Notes under the pieces: model-generated
What the model was told of the DNA's origin: nothing
The model's database searches: none
Seen by the model: the letters and a program-made list of their open reading frames with translations, nothing else
Shown: positions 1 through 10,167 of the stretch, one piece after another
Layout: the number at the start of each line of letters is the position of its first letter
Position numbering within the stretch: the first letter of the stretch is position 1
Program-made: the position numbers and the translations under genes
Source: UBA7672 sp047601145
Lineage (GTDB): Bacteria > Pseudomonadota > Alphaproteobacteria > Caulobacterales > Hyphomonadaceae
NCBI GenBank assembly: GCA_047601145.1
Contig: JASGJW010000004.1
Span: 1-64,000, forward strand
DNA length: 64,000 nucleotides
Reading direction: 5' to 3'

Positions 1-75
1 GCTGTGTGGTGTACTTGACTCAGATTACGTATTGCTAAGGTTAATAGGGAAACAGATAGAATCCGAACAGCACCT
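1..75 (+). other. Untrimmed Oxford Nanopore adapter and native barcode (artefact)
   Basis: This is not genomic sequence. Bases 9-36 follow the end of the ONT ligation adapter with a few errors and finish in TTACGTATTGCT. Bases 37-44 are AAGGTTAA, the 5' flank of the ONT native barcodes. Bases 45-67 match native barcode 04 (starts TAGGGAAACA, ends GATAGAATCCGAA) with one base missing. Bases 68-75 are CAGCACCT, the 3' barcode flank. The order adapter, flank, barcode, flank is exactly that of a native-barcoded read start, so the insert begins at 76. The adapter and barcode sequences are recalled from the published kit lists, not looked up. Confidence 0.93.
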
Positions 76-168
76 GTCCACACGCCCCATTACGACTTCA
101 ACGACGAGATCATCCCACTCGGGGCCGGCTACTGGGTGTCCCTGGTGCGGCAGGAACTCGGGGCCTGA
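76..168 (+). CDS. M20-family amidohydrolase, C-terminal 30 residues only
   Basis: The reading frame opens directly at the end of the barcode and runs 30 codons to a TGA at 166-168. The peptide contains HYDFNDEIIPLGAGYWVSLV, which closely resembles the C-terminus of hippurate hydrolase/aminoacylase-type M20 amidohydrolases (typically HNPxYDFNDxxxPxGxxYWVxLV). The rest of the gene lies outside the sequenced molecule. The fragment belongs to the same foreign, unpolished segment as the next four genes. The family assignment rests on this short C-terminal signature alone. Confidence 0.6.
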   Translation, partial: VHTPHYDFNDEIIPLGAGYWVSLVRQELGA

Positions 169-400
169 TCCCGTGCCGGGGCCTACGGTCTTCACGCGTC
201 GATGAAGCTTCTCACCGTCCTCTCCTGGGGGAGGGCGGTTGCCATCGCGATGAGTGAAACCCACCGGACCTGCGGCAGGCGGGACGCCGCTCCGAAAATC
301 GATCGGGCATCGGGGGCAGTTTGCTCATAGTGCTTGGCCGCCGGCCCGCGGCTGTTCTATCTCCGACGAACAGGCCATCCGAGCCTGCCGGGAGGGGATC

Positions 401-2061
401 ATGGCGGCTGGCGCCGAGACGGAGCCCGACTATCAGCGCCTCGCCTTTCGCTACGAGGGCGCCGCGCAAGACGACGGGCGCCATCCCGTGATCGTGATCG
501 GCGCCGGCCCGGTCGGGCTCGCGACCGCGATCGACCTCGCCCAGCAGGGCCTGCCGGTCCTCCTCCTCGACGACGACGACAAGCTGTCCCAGGGCTCGCG
601 CCATCTGCTTCGCCAAGCGGACGCTCGAGATCTTCGACCGGCTCGGCTGCGGCCAGCACATGGTCGACAAGGGCGTGACCTGGAACAGCGGCAAGGTCTT
701 CTTCCGGGAGGAGGCTGTCTACGTTTCGACCTTCTGCCGGAGGGCGGCCACCGCCGCCCGGCCTTCATCAACCTCCAGCAATATTATGTCGAAGGCTTCC
801 TGCTGGACCGGGCCCAGAGCCTGCCGGGCATCGATATCCGCTGGAAGCACCGCGTGACGGGGCTGCGGCAGGACGGGGACGGCATCACGATCGAGGTCGA
901 GACGCCTGACGGCAGCCATCGTCTCTCCTGCGACTGGCTGATCGCCGCGGACGGCGCGCGTAGCGCGATGCGCAAGGCGCTCGGCCTCGTCGGCGGCGGC
1001 CAGACCCTCCGCGACCGGTTCCTGATCGCCGATGTGCGCATGGAGGCCGATTTCCCGGCCGAGCGCTGGTTCTGGTTCGATCCGCCTTTCATCCGAATCA
1101 GTCGGTGTTGCTGCATTGGCAGCCGGACGAGGTTTGGCGCATCGATTTTCAACTCGGATGGGATGCGGATCCCGATCGCGGAGCAGAAGCTGCAAATTAT
1201 CCCGCGCGTGCGGCGCTCTTGGCGCGGAGTCGTTTGAATTGGAATGGGTGAGCGTCTATACGTTCTCGTGCCTGCGGATGGCGAGTTCCGTCATGGCAAC
1301 GTCCTTTTTGCCGGCGATCTGCGCCCACGGCGTTTCGCCGCTTGGCGCGCGAGGCGCGAATAGCGGCATCCAGGATGCGGAAAACCTCGCGTGGAAGCTG
1401 GGTCTTACGTGCTTGACGCGGCATGCGCCGAGACGCCTGCTCGAGAGCCATGCGATCCGAGCGCGTACGGGCGGCAGACGAAACTTCTGAACTCGATCGC
1501 GCTCGACCGATTTCATCACGCCGAAGAACGAGGCGAGCCGGGATTTCCGGGACGCGACACTCGAACTCGCGCGCGACTGCCCCTTCGCGCGCCGGCTCGT
1601 GAATAGCGGCCGGCTCTCCGTGCCCACGACCTATGAGGATTCGTCCCTGAACACGCCCGACCGGGATGCCTTCACGGCCGGCTCCGGCCAGGCGCCCCGA
1701 TACCGGATGCCCCGATCAGTGCCGGAGGGCGAGACGGCTGGCTCCTCGACGAGGTCGGCGGCGCCTTCACGCTCGTCGTCTTCGCCGATCCGGGCGCGGC
1801 GCTTCCCGATGCCGGGGCGGAGGGGAGCAGTCCGGTGCCGGTCGATCGGGTCGTCGTCCTGCCCGCAGGCGGGAGGGGAACGCCGCTTCCGGGAGCGGTG
1901 CGCGCGTCGTCGTCGATCGCGAGGGCCTCGTCGCCCGCCGCTTCGACGGCGCCCCCGGCACCATCTATCTGCGGCCCGACCAGCATGTCTGCGCGCGCTG
2001 GCGCGCCTTCGACGCGGCTGCGGTCGAGGCCGCCCTGCGGCGCGCGATCGGCGGGGAGTAG
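401..2061 (+). pseudogene. FAD-dependent aromatic-ring-type monooxygenase, broken by multiple frameshifts
   Basis: Pieces in all three forward frames assemble into one protein of about 550 residues of the PheA/MhpA-like FAD monooxygenase family. The start is ATG 401, behind GGAGGGG. The N-terminus has the Rossmann motif VIGAGPVGLATAIDLAQ. A frame change near 600 gives AKRTLEIFDRLGCG, then the frame returns near 720 for PAFINLQQYYVEG. Further shifts occur near 1085, 1200, 1490 and after 1680. The FAD-binding GD motif region and GARGANSGIQDAENLAWKL are recognisable around 1320-1400, and the C-terminal thioredoxin-like tail ends at 2061. Every interruption is restored by one-base changes, so these are more likely read errors than gene decay. 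The substrate is unknown; MhpA-like phenylpropionate hydroxylases are the nearest named relatives I can suggest. Confidence 0.75.
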
Positions 2062-2066
2062 ACGTC

Positions 2067-2294
2067 GTGCTCGAGATCGAGATCAACATTTCCGCCCCCG
2101 ACGACTTCTACGAAGCGTTGATGGCCCTCCATCGCGACCTGACGCCGGAGCAGAGCCGGAGGGTCAACGCGAAGCTGATCCTGCTCATGGCGAACCATAT
2201 CGGCGATCCGGCAATCCTGCGAGAGGCGATGGAGCGGGCGCGGGCCGGGATCGTCCCCGCCGGACGCGACGGCACGCTCGCGGCCAAGGCGTGA
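2067..2294 (+). CDS. DUF2783 family small protein
   Basis: A 75-residue ORF starts at GTG 2067, five bases after the monooxygenase stop. The protein begins VLEIEINISAPDDFYEAL and contains HRDLTPEQSRRVNAKLILLMANHIGD in its middle (shown in two overlapping pieces: HRDLTPEQSRR and NAKLILLMANHIGD). This matches the DUF2783 family, which I know as small proteins encoded directly downstream of FAD-dependent oxidoreductases of this type. The function is unknown; the tight spacing suggests cotranscription and a partner role. This is the only gene in the first 6 kb that seems free of frameshifts. Confidence 0.7.
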   Translation: MLEIEINISAPDDFYEALMALHRDLTPEQSRRVNAKLILLMANHIGDPAILREAMERARAGIVPAGRDGTLAAKA

Positions 2295-2499
2295 TGAGCT
2301 GAGGCCGGCGCGCTCGACCGGCCGGCATCGGCCGATCCGCACGACCTTCGGATGAACTCGCCGGCGCCAATCGAAGGTCTACGTGGTGTGTTCGTCCATA
2401 CGCGTGCGGGGCCGCGAAATCGTGCGGAACCGCCCTATTTTCGCTGGCCGATCAGCGCGCGGCGTGGAACATCTGGCGGAACCACAGGAGGGGCGCCCG

Positions 2500-5183
<2,684 letters not shown>

Positions 5184-5226
5184 GCACCGGCTGCCGTAGC
5201 CTCATGGCAGTCGCTTCCGCATCGCT

Positions 5227-5323
5227 CCTCATCCTGAGGTGCTCGGCGAAGCCGAGCCTCGAAGGACGCACCACCGTCCCGCGTGTTTCGAGGGCCGGCT
5301 TCGCCGGCCACCTCAGCATGAGG
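5227..5323. repeat. Palindromic intergenic repeat between aceE and aceF
   Basis: The element is bounded by CCTCATCCTGAGGTG (5227-5241) and CACCTCAGCATGAGG (5309-5323), inverted copies with one mismatch. Inside lie two shorter hairpins, GCTCGGC-GAA-GCCGAGC near 5240-5257 and GGCCGGC-TTC-GCCGGCC near 5293-5310. The whole can fold into a long arm with two side stems. Elements with CCTCATCCTGAGG ends are abundant in Bradyrhizobium-, Rhodopseudomonas- and Reyranella-like genomes from memory. No similar copy was noticed in the clean part of this window, which supports a different origin for this segment. Confidence 0.7.
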
Positions 5324-5397
5324 GCGCAGGTGGATCGAAGGCCTTTATCACCCAACTCCGCCCCCGGGGCCAACCGAAACCTCCAGGAGGAAATCCC

Positions 5398-5823
5398 GTG
5401 GCGACCGAGATCAAGGTTCCGGACATCGGCGACTTCAAGGACGTCCCCGTCATCGAGATTCTCGTGGCCGTGGGCGACAAGGTGAATGTGGACGACCCGC
5501 TGGTGTCGCTCGAATCGGACAAGGCCACCATGGAGGTGCCCTCCACCGCCGCGGGTATCGTCGAATCGATCGCGGTCAAGATCGGCGACAGGGTCAGCGA
5601 AGGCGCGACGATCATCGATTGCAGTGCAATCGGGCGAGGGCGGCATGGCGCAGCCCCCCTCCCTGGTCGAGCAGCAGGAGCCGGCGCCTTCGGCCGCGCC
5701 GCCGCCTGCCGCGGCCCCCGCGCCGGCGGCTGCCGCCGGCTCCAAGATCGCCGATTTCTCGGGCGTCCATGCCAGCCCCTCCGTCCGGCGCCTCGCGCGC
5801 GAACTCGGCGTCGATCTCAATAG
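5398..5823 (+). pseudogene. aceF: Dihydrolipoamide acetyltransferase (PDH E2), frameshifted and cut off by a chimeric junction
   Basis: GTG 5398 follows AGGAGG. The lipoyl domain occupies roughly residues 1-75, with the lipoylation motif ESDKATMEVP. A frameshift near 5628 is followed by an Ala/Pro-rich linker in another frame (5640-5740) and the start of the E3-binding domain, HASPSVRRLARELGVDLN, ending near 5823. The rest of that domain and the whole catalytic domain are absent; the sequence switches to an SRAP protein. E2 would transfer acetyl groups to CoA in the same complex as the upstream E1. The cut is interpreted as an assembly or read chimera, not a biological deletion. Confidence 0.8.
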
Positions 5824-6107
5824 CGAGCCGGTTGCCATTCATGTTCGCGGGCCTCTGGCGGCCTTGGACGGGGACGAGAGGCACGAAGAAGGATACCGGT
5901 CGATGGCGAGCATCGAGCTTTTCACGTTCCTCACGACGGCGCCCAATGCGTTAGTGAAGCCGGTTCACTCCAAGGCCATGCCAGTCATGTTCACAACCTG
6001 GCTGCAATGCGAGACTTGGCTCAACGAGCCGATTGAAGAAGCGATCAAGCTTCGAGCAGCCGCTGCCCGAAGATCAGCTTGTCATTGTCGAGCGCGACGC
6101 AGCCTAG
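5824..6107 (+). pseudogene. SRAP (HMCES/YedK-like) protein, C-terminal fragment with frameshifts
   Basis: From about 5826 the sequence encodes RLPFMFAGLWRPWTGTRGTK. After removal of an extra A near 5895 and an extra C near 5910 it continues ELFTFLTTAPNALVKPVHSK, AMPVMFTT, CETWLNEPIEEAIKL and PLPEDQLVIVERDAA, with TAG at 6105-6107. This is the C-terminal third of the SRAP fold, including the conserved FLTTxPN and HxKAMPV segments. SRAP proteins bind abasic sites in single-stranded DNA through an N-terminal Cys2, which is missing here along with the first two-thirds of the protein. It probably belongs to the same genome as the clean sequence that follows. Confidence 0.7.
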
Positions 6108-6526
6108 CCCTTAAGCGGACTTTCGGAGGTCGAGTGATGCTCCGCTGGCTTGCGCGTATACACCAGCCGCCAGCCGCGCGATTCAAGGATCCCGAAGAAT
6201 GCTGTTGCAATGCTTTGCAAGGCTAGTCGCTCGGCTTCCGGATCGCGTCCGCCGCCTCGAATATGTCGGAGGAGCCGCGTTCGCATCTGACCCATCGTGT
6301 ACGTAACCGCGTGAAAATTCGCGAGCCCGCGCGGATCTGCATCGACCTCGAAAGGGAAGTAGCCGCGACCAACCAATTCGCGCGAGATCCTCTGGGCAAT
6401 GCCGACCTCTTGCTCGAGGCGCAGCTTCATGTAGTCGGCGTAGCGGATTTCATGCGGCATCAGGCCGGGACCTTGCTCGAGCACTTTCAGGACTGCCGCT
6501 TCGACAATTTCTTCCGCCTTCGCCAT
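6104..6526 (-). CDS. Hypothetical protein, 140 residues
   Basis: ATG 6526 has GGGAGG five bases upstream; a TTG three bases earlier is a weaker alternative. The protein begins MAKAEEIVEAAVLKVLEQG and includes LMPHEIRYADYMKLRLEQEV and a basic RTRLLRHIRGGGRD stretch. There is no signal peptide or transmembrane segment. I do not recognise the family. It is the first fully open gene after the noisy segment and converges on the SRAP fragment with a four-base overlap of stop regions. Confidence 0.6.
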   Translation of the reverse strand: MAKAEEIVEAAVLKVLEQGPGLMPHEIRYADYMKLRLEQEVGIAQRISRELVGRGYFPFEVDADPRGLANFHAVTYTMGQMRTRLLRHIRGGGRDPEAERLALQSIATAFFGILESRGWRLVYTRKPAEHHSTSESPLKG

Positions 6527-6631
6527 CAATGCCTCCCTTCGAAGGCGTACGGCTCTATCAGAACAAAACAGGAACGTCGAGGGCGAGGAAATAGAGGCTC
6601 ACAGGAGTTCGACTGGTGAAGTCACGATCGG

Positions 6632-7861
6632 TCAGTTTGCCTTGCGCTTGTGCAGGAAGGCCCGGACGGCGCCGTCGCGCTCGAGGCCGATTGCCATGTC
6701 GTAAGCGTGGGAGGCTTCTGTCGGGCGATCGGCGCGCGCAAGCAAGTCAGCACGAGCGGCCCAATAGGATTGATAGGTGGCGAGGCGCTGGTCATTGCCC
6801 GGGTCGGGCAGGGCAAGGAGGCCCGCTTCTGGCCCATCCACCTCCGCAATGGCGAGCGCCCGGTTGATCGAAACGATGGACGAATGCGTGAGGAGCTGCA
6901 GGGCGTCATAGAGTGCGACGATGTCGGGCCAGGTATTGCGGCCCGTCATGCAACGGTGGGCGTGAGCCGATTGCAGGGCCGCCTCCAGTTCATAACGGCC
7001 GAGATCGGACTTCCTGCTCGCGCGGCGAAGCAGTTTGTCTGCTTCGGCAAGTAGCTGGGCATTCCAGAGAGACGTGTCCTGCTCTGCCAGCGGAACATAA
7101 TCGCCTTCGGGCGTGCGGCGCGCAGGGCGGCGGGCCTCGGCATGGAACATCAGCGCGGCAAGGCTGAGCGCTTCGGGCTCACTGGGCATGAGTTCGGTGA
7201 GGAGCCGGGCAAGAAACAGGCTCTCCCCGGTAAGGCTGCTGCGAACAGCGTCGGCGCCTGCCGGATCACTCCAGCCTTCGGAGAAGGCAGCATAGATCGC
7301 GTCGAGCACAGCTGATAGGCGCTCGGGCAGTTCAGCGCGGTCCGGAATGGCAAAGGGGATGCCAGCAGCGCGGATCTTCTCTTTGGCGCGAACCAGGCGT
7401 TTCGACATTGCGGCCGGGGATGTAAGAAAGGTCGAAGCAATGACGTCGGCGCTGAGGCCCATCACAGTCTGCAGGATCAGCGGGGCGCGGACGCTTTCCT
7501 CGATCGCCGGGTGGGCGCACGCGAACATGAGCGCGAGGCGCTGGTCCGGGATGTCGGCAGGCTCAATGGCGCCGAGCTCGTCCTGTATCTGCTGCACTTG
7601 CGGGATGGCTGCTTCGCCCGTTTTCCGGCGGCGGTTTGCGTCGATCAGCTTCCGCCGCGCGACGGTCATCAGCCAGGCTTCGGGATTTTGCGGAGGGCCG
7701 GTGCAGGGCCATTCGGTCATCGCGGCGGCGAATGCGTCTGAGAGCGCATCCTCCGCGGCGGCGACATCGCGCGAGCGGGCGGCGAGGAAGGCGACGAGCT
7801 TGCCATAGCTCCGGCGGGCGACAGTCTCCGCTGTCTCAGCTGCGCCGCCTTCACCCGCCAT
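6632..7861 (-). CDS. ECF sigma factor with long C-terminal extension (ECF42/SigJ-like, DUF6596)
   Basis: A 409-residue protein starts at ATG 7861 (MAGEGGAAET). Region 2 spans roughly residues 15-80, with AEDALSDAFAAAMTEWP and PEAWLMTVARRKLIDANRRR. Region 4 follows around 110-165 (FLTSPAAMSKRLVRAKEKI). The C-terminal 240 residues form the helical, TPR-like extension typical of this group (ISDLxYAAFSEGW-type segment, later YDALQLLTHSSIVSINRALA). It starts two bases after the stop of a YciI/DGPF protein. That pairing, without a classical anti-sigma gene, is characteristic of ECF42 sigma factors. The C-terminal extension is thought to replace the anti-sigma factor in control; targets are unknown. 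Confidence 0.88.
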   Translation of the reverse strand: MAGEGGAAETAETVARRSYGKLVAFLAARSRDVAAAEDALSDAFAAAMTEWPCTGPPQNPEAWLMTVARRKLIDANRRRKTGEAAIPQVQQIQDELGAIEPADIPDQRLALMFACAHPAIEESVRAPLILQTVMGLSADVIASTFLTSPAAMSKRLVRAKEKIRAAGIPFAIPDRAELPERLSAVLDAIYAAFSEGWSDPAGADAVRSSLTGESLFLARLLTELMPSEPEALSLAALMFHAEARRPARRTPEGDYVPLAEQDTSLWNAQLLAEADKLLRRASRKSDLGRYELEAALQSAHAHRCMTGRNTWPDIVALYDALQLLTHSSIVSINRALAIAEVDGPEAGLLALPDPGNDQRLATYQSYWAARADLLARADRPTEASHAYDMAIGLERDGAVRAFLHKRKAN

Positions 7862-7863
7862 GA

Positions 7864-8211
7864 TCACATTTCCCAGACGGGACGCACTTCCACGATGCCG
7901 TGCGAGGCGCCAGGGCAACGGGCGGCCCAGGACAGGGCTTCGTCGAGATCCTTCACGTTGATGAGGTAATAGCCGCCGAGCTGTTCCTTGGTGTCGGCAT
8001 AAGGACCATCCTGCACCTTGGTCCTGCCGTCGGTGACCGCTACGCGTGTGGCGTCAACGCTGTCGCGCAGGCGGTTGGAGCCGACATAGACGCCAGCTTT
8101 GCGGAGCGCTTCGCCATAGGCCATGTACTGCTTCAGGCCTTCCTGTTGCGCGGCCTCCGGCATCTTGTTCCAGGCGCCTTCCTCGCTGTAGAGCAGCAGC
8201 AGATATTGCAT
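7864..8211 (-). CDS. YciI/DGPF-domain protein, ECF42 partner
   Basis: A 115-residue protein starts at ATG 8211 with GAGGGA upstream. It has the ferredoxin-like YciI fold signatures MQYLLLLYSEE at the start, VTDGRTKVQDGPYADTKEQL in the middle (DGPF motif as DGPY) and LGGYYLINVKDLDEAL. It ends two bases before the sigma factor start, so the two are clearly cotranscribed. Proteins of this family almost always accompany ECF42 sigma factors; their biochemical role is not settled. A longer upstream reading frame exists but runs antisense through the next gene and is not used. Confidence 0.9.
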   Translation of the reverse strand: MQYLLLLYSEEGAWNKMPEAAQQEGLKQYMAYGEALRKAGVYVGSNRLRDSVDATRVAVTDGRTKVQDGPYADTKEQLGGYYLINVKDLDEALSWAARCPGASHGIVEVRPVWEM

Positions 8212-8328
8212 GGTGTTTCCCTCGTGTTTCGCTCGTGCTTTCGGGCGCGCGTCATGCGTCGCCGGCACAGTGACGCGCAAGACCCGGCCATCTGGACATC
8301 GCCCGCAAAAAAAGTCGAGAAAGCCGGC

Positions 8329-8682
8329 ATGAGCTCGAAAATCACGATCTACGGACTTGGGGCCTGCGACACGACACGCGCGGCGCGAAAATGGCTGGAT
8401 GCGAAGGGTATGACCCACGCCTTTCACGATGTGCGCGAGGACGGGCTCACGAAGGCGCAGGTGGAAAGCTGGGTGAAGCAGCTCGGCTGGGAGAAGGTGC
8501 TCAACAAGGCGAGCACGACTTGGCGAGAGTTGCCGGAGAAAGAAAAGGACGGCGTCGACCAGAAGAAGGCGATCGCCCTCCTGCTGGCGCATCCGACGCT
8601 GGTGAAGCGTCCTGTGCTGGACCGCGGCGGCGAGCTGACGCTGGGCTTCAAGCCAGCGAACTACGAACAGTTGTTCAGTTGA
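8329..8682 (+). CDS. ArsC/Spx-family protein, YffB-like
   Basis: A 117-residue protein begins MSSKITIYGLGACDTTRAAR. The thioredoxin-fold ArsC family signature is present: a single Cys followed by DT near residue 13 (CDT, as in YffB), the central WRELPEKEKDG and the C-terminal segment PTLVKRPVLDRGGELTLGF. Arsenate reductases of this family use one Cys with glutathione, but YffB-like members lack a proven arsenate function. There is no ars operon nearby. It is divergent from the YciI gene, with about 115 bp between them holding both promoters. Confidence 0.85.
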   Translation: MSSKITIYGLGACDTTRAARKWLDAKGMTHAFHDVREDGLTKAQVESWVKQLGWEKVLNKASTTWRELPEKEKDGVDQKKAIALLLAHPTLVKRPVLDRGGELTLGFKPANYEQLFS

Positions 8683-8760
8683 ATTCCAGACATGGATCGG
8701 GCTCGCGCTTGCTTTTCGTCGCGCGGAACATATAGTGAACAGGTATTGAGGACAATCGGC

Positions 8761-9504
8761 TTGGATCCGACCGCGCATCAGACGGTCACGCTCAATGGCG
8801 GCGCAGACCTGCAGGGCTTCCGCCAGGCGCTGCGTGTTCTGATCTGGTCTTTCATCACGCCTGAGCAGATCACCTGGAAGACGCATGCAGGCGCGGACAG
8901 TTTCGGCGATCAGGCTCCAGCGCCTTATGGCGAGGCCGGCAAGCCGATCATCCTGCCCAGATCGGTCAGCGATCTGATCGGGTTGGTGGTCTGCCACAGT
9001 GATCCGCTAAAATACGCGCGGCTCTATGAACTGATCTGGCGGATGAAGGGTCCGCATGAGGCTGACCCTTACGCCTTCGCCCGGGCCAAAGACGAGCTGG
9101 TGCAGACGCTGGAGTGCATGAAGGAGGATGTAGCGGAGGATATCCGCCGGATGCGCGAGCGCGTTCGCTTCCGGGAGATGCATGACCGGGTTGCGGGCAA
9201 CCGCTTCATTGCGTGGTTCGAGCCGGAGCATTTCATCATCGAGGCCGCGGCGCCGGTATTCATCGATCGCTTCGGCTCGATCGACTGGACGATCCTCACC
9301 CCTAAAGGCTGTCTCTGGTGGGACAGGAAGGAGCTGTCGATCGGGTCGCCGGCCTCGCGGCCGGACGCCCTCGAGACGGAGGCGGCGCACATCCAGTGGC
9401 GGCCTCATCGCGCCAGCGTGTTCAACCCGGCTCGCACCGAGATGGCGGACACGCGCTGGCGCCGGCACACGAGACGCTGGACAGAGACACCGGGCGCCGG
9501 CTGA
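8761..9504 (+). CDS. DUF4130 / TIGR03915-type putative DNA-metabolism protein
   Basis: The proposed start is TTG 8761 with GAGGA eight bases upstream, giving 247 residues. An ATG at 8692 in the same frame lacks a ribosome site and adds residues not seen in the family. Family signatures are clear: DLQGFRQALRVLI near the N-terminus, VVCHSDPLKYARLYELIWRM, RRMRERVRFREM, NRFIAWFEPEHFIIEAAAP, FIDRFGSIDWTILTPKGC and SVFNPARTEM. The domain is the one found at the N-terminus of UdgX-type uracil-DNA-binding proteins, but no uracil glycosylase domain follows. Stand-alone members usually sit beside a radical SAM protein (TIGR03916); none is in this window. Confidence 0.82.
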   Translation: MDPTAHQTVTLNGGADLQGFRQALRVLIWSFITPEQITWKTHAGADSFGDQAPAPYGEAGKPIILPRSVSDLIGLVVCHSDPLKYARLYELIWRMKGPHEADPYAFARAKDELVQTLECMKEDVAEDIRRMRERVRFREMHDRVAGNRFIAWFEPEHFIIEAAAPVFIDRFGSIDWTILTPKGCLWWDRKELSIGSPASRPDALETEAAHIQWRPHRASVFNPARTEMADTRWRRHTRRWTETPGAG

Positions 9505-9636
9505 ACGCCGCCTGAATACAGCGCCCTGGAAACGCCTGTCTCTCAAAGATAAATCCGGGAAGGGGGCTCGGCGGCCAGATTGACCGCTTGGGAGCCGGGC
9601 ATCATAGATTTGGGCTATCTGGCCCAGGATCTGACC

Positions 9637-10167
9637 ATGAAGACTGCCGCCATCCTGATTTCGGCTTCCGCGCTGATGGCGTCGGCGTGCGAGACCAATG
9701 AGCAGATGGGGCAGGTGATTGGCGGCCTCATTGGCGCAGGCGTCGGCTATGCGGCCGCAGGCGATGACGACGACACTGTGAAAGCCCTGGCGGTGATTGC
9801 TGGCGCGGGCATTGGGGCCTGGATCGGTGGAAATCTTGGCCGTGGGCTTGATGAGCGGGAACGCGAGCGCATCGCGATGTCGACCCAGAACGTGTTGGGC
9901 GCCGATGTGCCGCGCAACTCGCCGCTGCGCTCGTCGAGCGCTGCGATGGAGACGACGCCGGGAGCGCCGAGCGCCGGCTGGACCAGCCCGACACATCCGC
10001 AGTCGGTTTCCGGCTCATCGACGCTGGTGCAAGTCTCCGGCAATGGCCGCAGCGGCGAGTGCCGCACGGTGCGCCAGCTTGTCGTGAAGAACGGCAAGGA
10101 GACGGTTGAAGACACCCGCTTCTGCCGGAGTGATCCATCGAGCCCGTGGACGCCGGTTCAGGGATGA
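9637..10167 (+). CDS. Lipoprotein with glycine-zipper domain
   Basis: A 176-residue protein starts at ATG 9637. A signal sequence (MKTAAILISASALMASAC) with lipobox MASAC puts lipid-modified Cys at about residue 18. A glycine zipper follows (GQVIGGLIGAGVGYAAAG, then AGAGIGAWIGGNLGRGLDE), then a C-terminal domain with GECRTVRQLVV, like the surface antigen/17-kDa-antigen family. The protein is probably in the outer membrane. Its stop overlaps the start of the next gene by four bases (ATGA), so the two are translationally coupled. Confidence 0.82.
   Translation: MKTAAILISASALMASACETNEQMGQVIGGLIGAGVGYAAAGDDDDTVKALAVIAGAGIGAWIGGNLGRGLDERERERIAMSTQNVLGADVPRNSPLRSSSAAMETTPGAPSAGWTSPTHPQSVSGSSTLVQVSGNGRSGECRTVRQLVVKNGKETVEDTRFCRSDPSSPWTPVQG

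Noticed and set aside
8212..8997. Long minus-strand N-terminal extension of the YciI gene
   Set aside because: It is antisense to the ArsC-like gene, and the YciI fold starts at ATG 8211 with a ribosome site.
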